Source: Comamonadaceae bacterium (GTDB lineage: Bacteria > Pseudomonadota > Gammaproteobacteria > Burkholderiales > Burkholderiaceae_C). Taken from it: a stretch of DNA of 64,000 bases. Position 1 is the stretch's first letter. Each line of letters opens with the position of its first letter. The notes beneath the pieces are model-generated. The model saw nothing but the letters and a program-made list of their open reading frames with translations. It was not told the DNA's origin and did not search any database. The stretch spans positions 31,628-95,627 of the forward strand of contig CANJWZ010000013.1 in assembly GCA_947478725.1 (NCBI GenBank), given 5' to 3'. Positions 61,422 through 64,000 of the stretch are shown here, in pieces. Both the position numbers and the translations under genes were made by a program.

Positions 61422-61910
61422 GTGCCTGCCCCCCACATCCAGCTCATCACACCCACTACGGGCGCCGAATTCCAGACCACGCGCCACATCTTTGAAGAGT
61501 ATGCGCGTCAGCTCGGCATCGACCTGTGCTTTCAGAATTTCGACGCGGAGCTGGCAGATCTGCCCGGCGACTATGCCGAGCCGTCGGGAGCGTTGTTGCT
61601 GGCCATGGTCAATGGTGAACTGGCCGGCTGCTGTGCGATGCGCCCGCTTGACGCAGTGGACTACCCAAACGCTTGCGAAATGAAAAGGCTTTACGTCCGC
61701 GACGCCTATCGTCGCCTGGGCTTGGGCAGGCAACTCGCAGAGGCGGTGATGGACGCCGCCCGTGTAGCGGGTTATCACCACATGCTGTTGGACACCCTCA
61801 CAGAAATGGAATCTGCCAGAGCGCTGTACCAGGACTTGGAGTTTAAAGAGATACCACCCTACTACCATAACCCGATAGCGGGCGCTCACTACCTAAAAGC
61901 CGATTTATAA
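61422..61910 (+). CDS. GNAT-family N-acetyltransferase
   Basis: 162 residues from GTG 61422 (an in-frame TTG at 61410 is possible; neither has a good ribosome-binding site). The acetyl-CoA-binding motif A is RDAYRRLGLGRQLAEAVMDAA, preceded by ACEMKRLYV and followed by LLDTLTEMESARALYQDLEFKEIPPYYHNP, the typical C-terminal GNAT half. The acceptor is unknown. It stands alone between a gene-free stretch and a convergent peroxiredoxin gene. Confidence 0.88.
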   Translation: MPAPHIQLITPTTGAEFQTTRHIFEEYARQLGIDLCFQNFDAELADLPGDYAEPSGALLLAMVNGELAGCCAMRPLDAVDYPNACEMKRLYVRDAYRRLGLGRQLAEAVMDAARVAGYHHMLLDTLTEMESARALYQDLEFKEIPPYYHNPIAGAHYLKADL

Positions 61911-61979
61911 ACCGGCCCGCTCAAAAGCTACAGCACCATCGATTTGTGCATGCGTAGCTTCCGAATGAACAGCAGCTGT

Positions 61980-62486
61980 TTACGCTTTGGCCTGTGCCAG
62001 CAAGGTTGCTGCGTCGCTGACTTCAAATTTCCCCGGACCTTCTACGTTCAAGCTGGCTACCTTGCCGTCCTTGATCAGCATCGAGTAACGGTTGCTTCTG
62101 AGGCCCATACCGCGTGCGGTCAGGTCCAGTGTCAAGCCGGTGGCTTGTGCAAAGGCGGCGCTGCCGTCAGCCAGCATGCGAACTTTTCCGTCTGTCTTTT
62201 GGTCGCGCGCCCAGGCGCCCATGACAAAAGCGTCATTGACGCTCACGCACCAGATCTCGTCAACGCCAGCGGCTTTGAAATCAGCCACATGTTCAACATA
62301 CCCAGGCACATGTTTGGCCGAGCAGGTTGGCGTGAAAGCACCGGGCAAGGCAAACAGGGCGATGGTTTTGCCCGCCGCAGCCTTGCTCACGTCAACCGGG
62401 TTGGGGCCAATGCTGCAGCCATTGCCCTCGACTTCAGAAAACTCCATCAGGGTGGATGCGGGAAGGGTATCGCCTACTTTGATCAT
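61980..62486 (-). CDS. Peroxiredoxin of the Prx5 family
   Basis: 168 residues from ATG 62486 with AGGAG 8 nt upstream. The peroxidatic cysteine is Cys55 in FALPGAFTPTCSAKHVPGY, typical of Prx5/hybrid peroxiredoxins that reduce peroxides with glutaredoxin or thioredoxin. FVMGAWARDQKTDGKVRMLADGS and GMGLRSNRYSMLIKDGKV are also family hallmarks. Cytoplasmic. It is downstream of rpsQ on the same strand but separated by a terminator. Confidence 0.95.
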   Translation of the reverse strand: MIKVGDTLPASTLMEFSEVEGNGCSIGPNPVDVSKAAAGKTIALFALPGAFTPTCSAKHVPGYVEHVADFKAAGVDEIWCVSVNDAFVMGAWARDQKTDGKVRMLADGSAAFAQATGLTLDLTARGMGLRSNRYSMLIKDGKVASLNVEGPGKFEVSDAATLLAQAKA

Positions 62487-62534
62487 GAAATGCTCCTGTT
62501 GTGAATTGAAACGAATTGAAATGAACTGACGAAA

Positions 62535-62564
62535 ACAAAAATGGCCCACAAAGTGAGCCATTTT
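62535..62564 (-). terminator. Rho-independent terminator after rpsQ
   Basis: On the minus strand AAAATGGCTC and GGGCCATTTT form an extended stem with an ACTTTGT-type loop, followed by TTTTTG and further T residues. It lies 36 bp past the rpsQ stop and ends the S10-type operon here, before the peroxiredoxin gene. Confidence 0.8.
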
Positions 62565-62599
62565 AAAAACCTTACAGTCTGACTCCTGATGAGCAAGAC

Positions 62600-62884
62600 T
62601 TAAACGGCAGCAGCTTTCTCAACCAGGCGTGTGACCACCCAGTTTTTGGTTTTGGAAATCGGACGGCTTTCGGTGATTTCTATCACGTCGCCGGCTTTGT
62701 ACTCACCCTTTTCGTCATGGGCGTGATACTTGCTCGACATCGACACAATTTTGCCATACAGCTCGTGTTTGACGCGGCGCTCAACCAGTACGGTGACGGT
62801 CTTGGCGCGCTTGTCGCTCACCACCTTGCCAATCAAGGTGCGCTTGAGGGACTTCTTAACTGCAGCAGTTACTTCAGTCATCAT
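62600..62884 (-). CDS. rpsQ: 30S ribosomal protein S17
   Basis: 94 residues including the first of two adjacent ATGs (62884 and 62881). The S17 signature [19 protein letters not shown] and the later [31 protein letters not shown] are clear. Binds 16S rRNA in the body of the small subunit. It overlaps the rpmC stop (ATGA) and ends the operon; rplN does not follow, so the spc genes are elsewhere. Confidence 0.97.
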   Translation of the reverse strand: MMTEVTAAVKKSLKRTLIGKVVSDKRAKTVTVLVERRVKHELYGKIVSMSSKYHAHDEKGEYKAGDVIEITESRPISKTKNWVVTRLVEKAAAV

Positions 62885-63084
62885 TTGGCTCCTTGCTTGG
62901 CGATGGTTTCGGTCAAAATGGTTTTTGCCCGGGCGATTGAACGACGGGTGGAACGCAGCACGGATGTGTTGTTGAGTTGTTGTGTGGCTTTTTGCATACG
63001 CAGGCCAAAGTGAGCCTTTTGCAATGCTTTGACTTCGGTCTTCAAACCGGCAACGTCTTTTTGGCGCAATTCAGTGGTTTTCAT
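62881..63084 (-). CDS. rpmC: 50S ribosomal protein L29
   Basis: 67 residues from ATG 63084 ([10 protein letters not shown]), the family start, with AGGAG 9 nt upstream; earlier in-frame ATGs at 63090 and 63093 sit too close to that site. [32 protein letters not shown] is the L29 signature region. Located at the polypeptide exit site of the large subunit. Confidence 0.96.
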   Translation of the reverse strand: MKTTELRQKDVAGLKTEVKALQKAHFGLRMQKATQQLNNTSVLRSTRRSIARAKTILTETIAKQGAK

Positions 63085-63100
63085 TTGCATCATCTCCTGA

Positions 63101-63517
63101 TCACTGGCCAATCATGCGAACCACAAACGTGGTGCGCAACGGCAGCTTGGCAGCAGCCAGCGTGAAAGCTTCACGGGCCAGTGCTTCGGGTACGCCGACG
63201 ATTTCAAAAACAATCTTGCCGGGCTGAATTTCAGCCACGTAATACTCTGGGTTACCTTTACCGTTACCCATGCGAACCTCTGCAGGTTTTTGGGAAATCG
63301 GCTTGTCGGGGAAGACGCGAATCCAGATCCGGCCACCACGTTTGACGTGACGGGAAATCGCACGACGTGCGGCTTCAATTTGACGGGCCGTCAGACGGCC
63401 ACGGTCAGTGCATTTAAGACCAAAATCGCCGAAAGCGACCGAGCTGCCACGAGTGGCAACGCCGGTGTTACGGCCTTTTTGTTCCTTGCGGTATTTTCTA
63501 CGTGCAGGTTGCAGCAT
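63101..63517 (-). CDS. rplP: 50S ribosomal protein L16
   Basis: 138 residues, the normal L16 length. [17 protein letters not shown] at the start, [29 protein letters not shown] and [20 protein letters not shown] residues (here [16 protein letters not shown]) are diagnostic. It supports tRNA accommodation in the large subunit. Order rpsC-rplP-rpmC-rpsQ is the standard S10 operon order. Confidence 0.98.
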   Translation of the reverse strand: MLQPARRKYRKEQKGRNTGVATRGSSVAFGDFGLKCTDRGRLTARQIEAARRAISRHVKRGGRIWIRVFPDKPISQKPAEVRMGNGKGNPEYYVAEIQPGKIVFEIVGVPEALAREAFTLAAAKLPLRTTFVVRMIGQ

Positions 63518-63542
63518 TTAAATTCTCCGTTGTTCTGACTGA

Positions 63543-64000
63543 TTACTCAGTCTTGGCACCGTCAGCTGCTGCAGCTGGCGCGGCTTTGCGGACGCGCTTA
63601 ACGGTGGTTTTCGGGGCGTCGCTACCAGGGGTAGCTTCTGCCGGCTTGTCGCTGCCATCAGCTGGCGCGGTGTTGGTACCCATTGGGGCACGCGGTGCGC
63701 GAGCACCGGCACCACGGGGGGCCGCCGGACGATCACCACCTGGGCGGTCACCTGGACGTGCATCACGACGCGGTCCGCGTGGCTTACGCTCGTCATCTGG
63801 TGGCACGTCAATCATGCGGGCGCCTGGTGAATCACCACGGCCGAGTGTGTCGCCTTTGTAGACCCAGACCTTGACACCGATCACACCATAGGTGGTTTTG
63901 GCTTCAGAGGTACCGTAGTCGATGTCAGCGCGCAAGGTGTGAAGTGGCACGCGACCTTCGCGGTACCACTCGCAACGAGCGATTTCAATACCATTGAGCC
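63543..64000 (-). CDS. rpsC: 30S ribosomal protein S3, C-terminal part (partial)
   Basis: The frame runs off the right edge; about 152 residues are visible. The conserved S3 C-terminal domain is seen in [25 protein letters not shown] and [17 protein letters not shown] tail of about 80 residues rich in Pro, Arg, Gly and Ala ([18 protein letters not shown], then [18 protein letters not shown]) follows, much longer than in E. coli S3 but of the type found in Comamonadaceae. The tail is likely disordered and may bind RNA. 25 bp separate it from rplP. Confidence 0.97.
   Translation of the reverse strand, partial: LNGIEIARCEWYREGRVPLHTLRADIDYGTSEAKTTYGVIGVKVWVYKGDTLGRGDSPGARMIDVPPDDERKPRGPRRDARPGDRPGGDRPAAPRGAGARAPRAPMGTNTAPADGSDKPAEATPGSDAPKTTVKRVRKAAPAAAADGAKTE

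Overview
This 64 kb window is a chromosome segment of a GC-rich betaproteobacterium, most likely a member of the Comamonadaceae (Burkholderiales) close to Rhodoferax or Polaromonas. This is inferred from gene content (flavocytochrome c sulfide dehydrogenase, gatCAB facing mreBCD, DUF3567, a PTS reduced to EI/HPr/EIIA, many TRAP and ABC uptake genes, an rpsC with a long tail) and from two families of short dispersed repeats. No rRNA, tRNA, CRISPR array, prophage or intact insertion sequence was seen.

Layout. 0-2.7 kb: end of fccA, fccB (sulfide oxidation) and a TauE/SafE permease. 2.7-7.2 kb, minus strand: mreB-mreC-mreD-mrdA, the cell-shape operon, without rodA. 7.5-10.8 kb: gatCAB, the tRNA-dependent amidotransferase; the 3' half of gatB is strikingly AT-rich. 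10.9-14.9 kb: a DUF4124 protein, pyrE, exonuclease III and a GMC oxidoreductase. 15.3-20 kb is accessory in character: a DUF4116-type repeat gene with a decayed partial copy upstream, an SDR, a dienelactone hydrolase, an exported amidohydrolase carrying an in-frame repeat insertion, a GST remnant and a higBA toxin-antitoxin pair. 20.1-32.2 kb, minus strand: glcE-glcF, an SMP-30 lactonase, and a dipeptide-type ABC transporter with two binding proteins and an embedded M20 amidohydrolase. 32.3-35.7 kb: DUF3567, DUF3108, and an IclR regulator divergent from a fumarylacetoacetate-hydrolase-family gene.

35.7-42.3 kb holds the most unusual system: five tightly packed minus-strand genes encoding an exported caspase with a coiled coil, an OmpA-type peptidoglycan-binding protein, a CHASE2 sensor without a recognisable output domain, a second exported caspase (SH3-like domain, EF-hand loop, DUF4384 domain) and a small exported protein. 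I infer an envelope-located proteolysis or signalling module.

42.5-46.9 kb: ptsI, ptsH, a mannose-type EIIA, an MFS transporter and a lipoprotein. 47.1-50.6 kb: an NrtABC-type ABC transporter followed by cyanase, a cyanate uptake and breakdown operon. 50.7-58.6 kb: a CoA-transferase, a thioredoxin-like protein, an acetoin/2-oxoacid dehydrogenase E1 alpha/beta pair coupled to an SDR, and a TRAP transporter whose binding protein and fused membrane subunit are convergent. 58.8-61 kb: DUF4197, cytochrome c-prime and divergent cytochrome b561. 61.4-64 kb: a GNAT acetyltransferase, a Prx5 peroxiredoxin and the end of the S10 ribosomal operon (rpsC partial, rplP, rpmC, rpsQ).

Two dispersed repeat families run through the window. 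One has a core related to GCTACT-N6-ATAGCTGCT; the other is a GC-rich CCCCC/GGGGG hairpin. Several copies lie inside reading frames and are translated.
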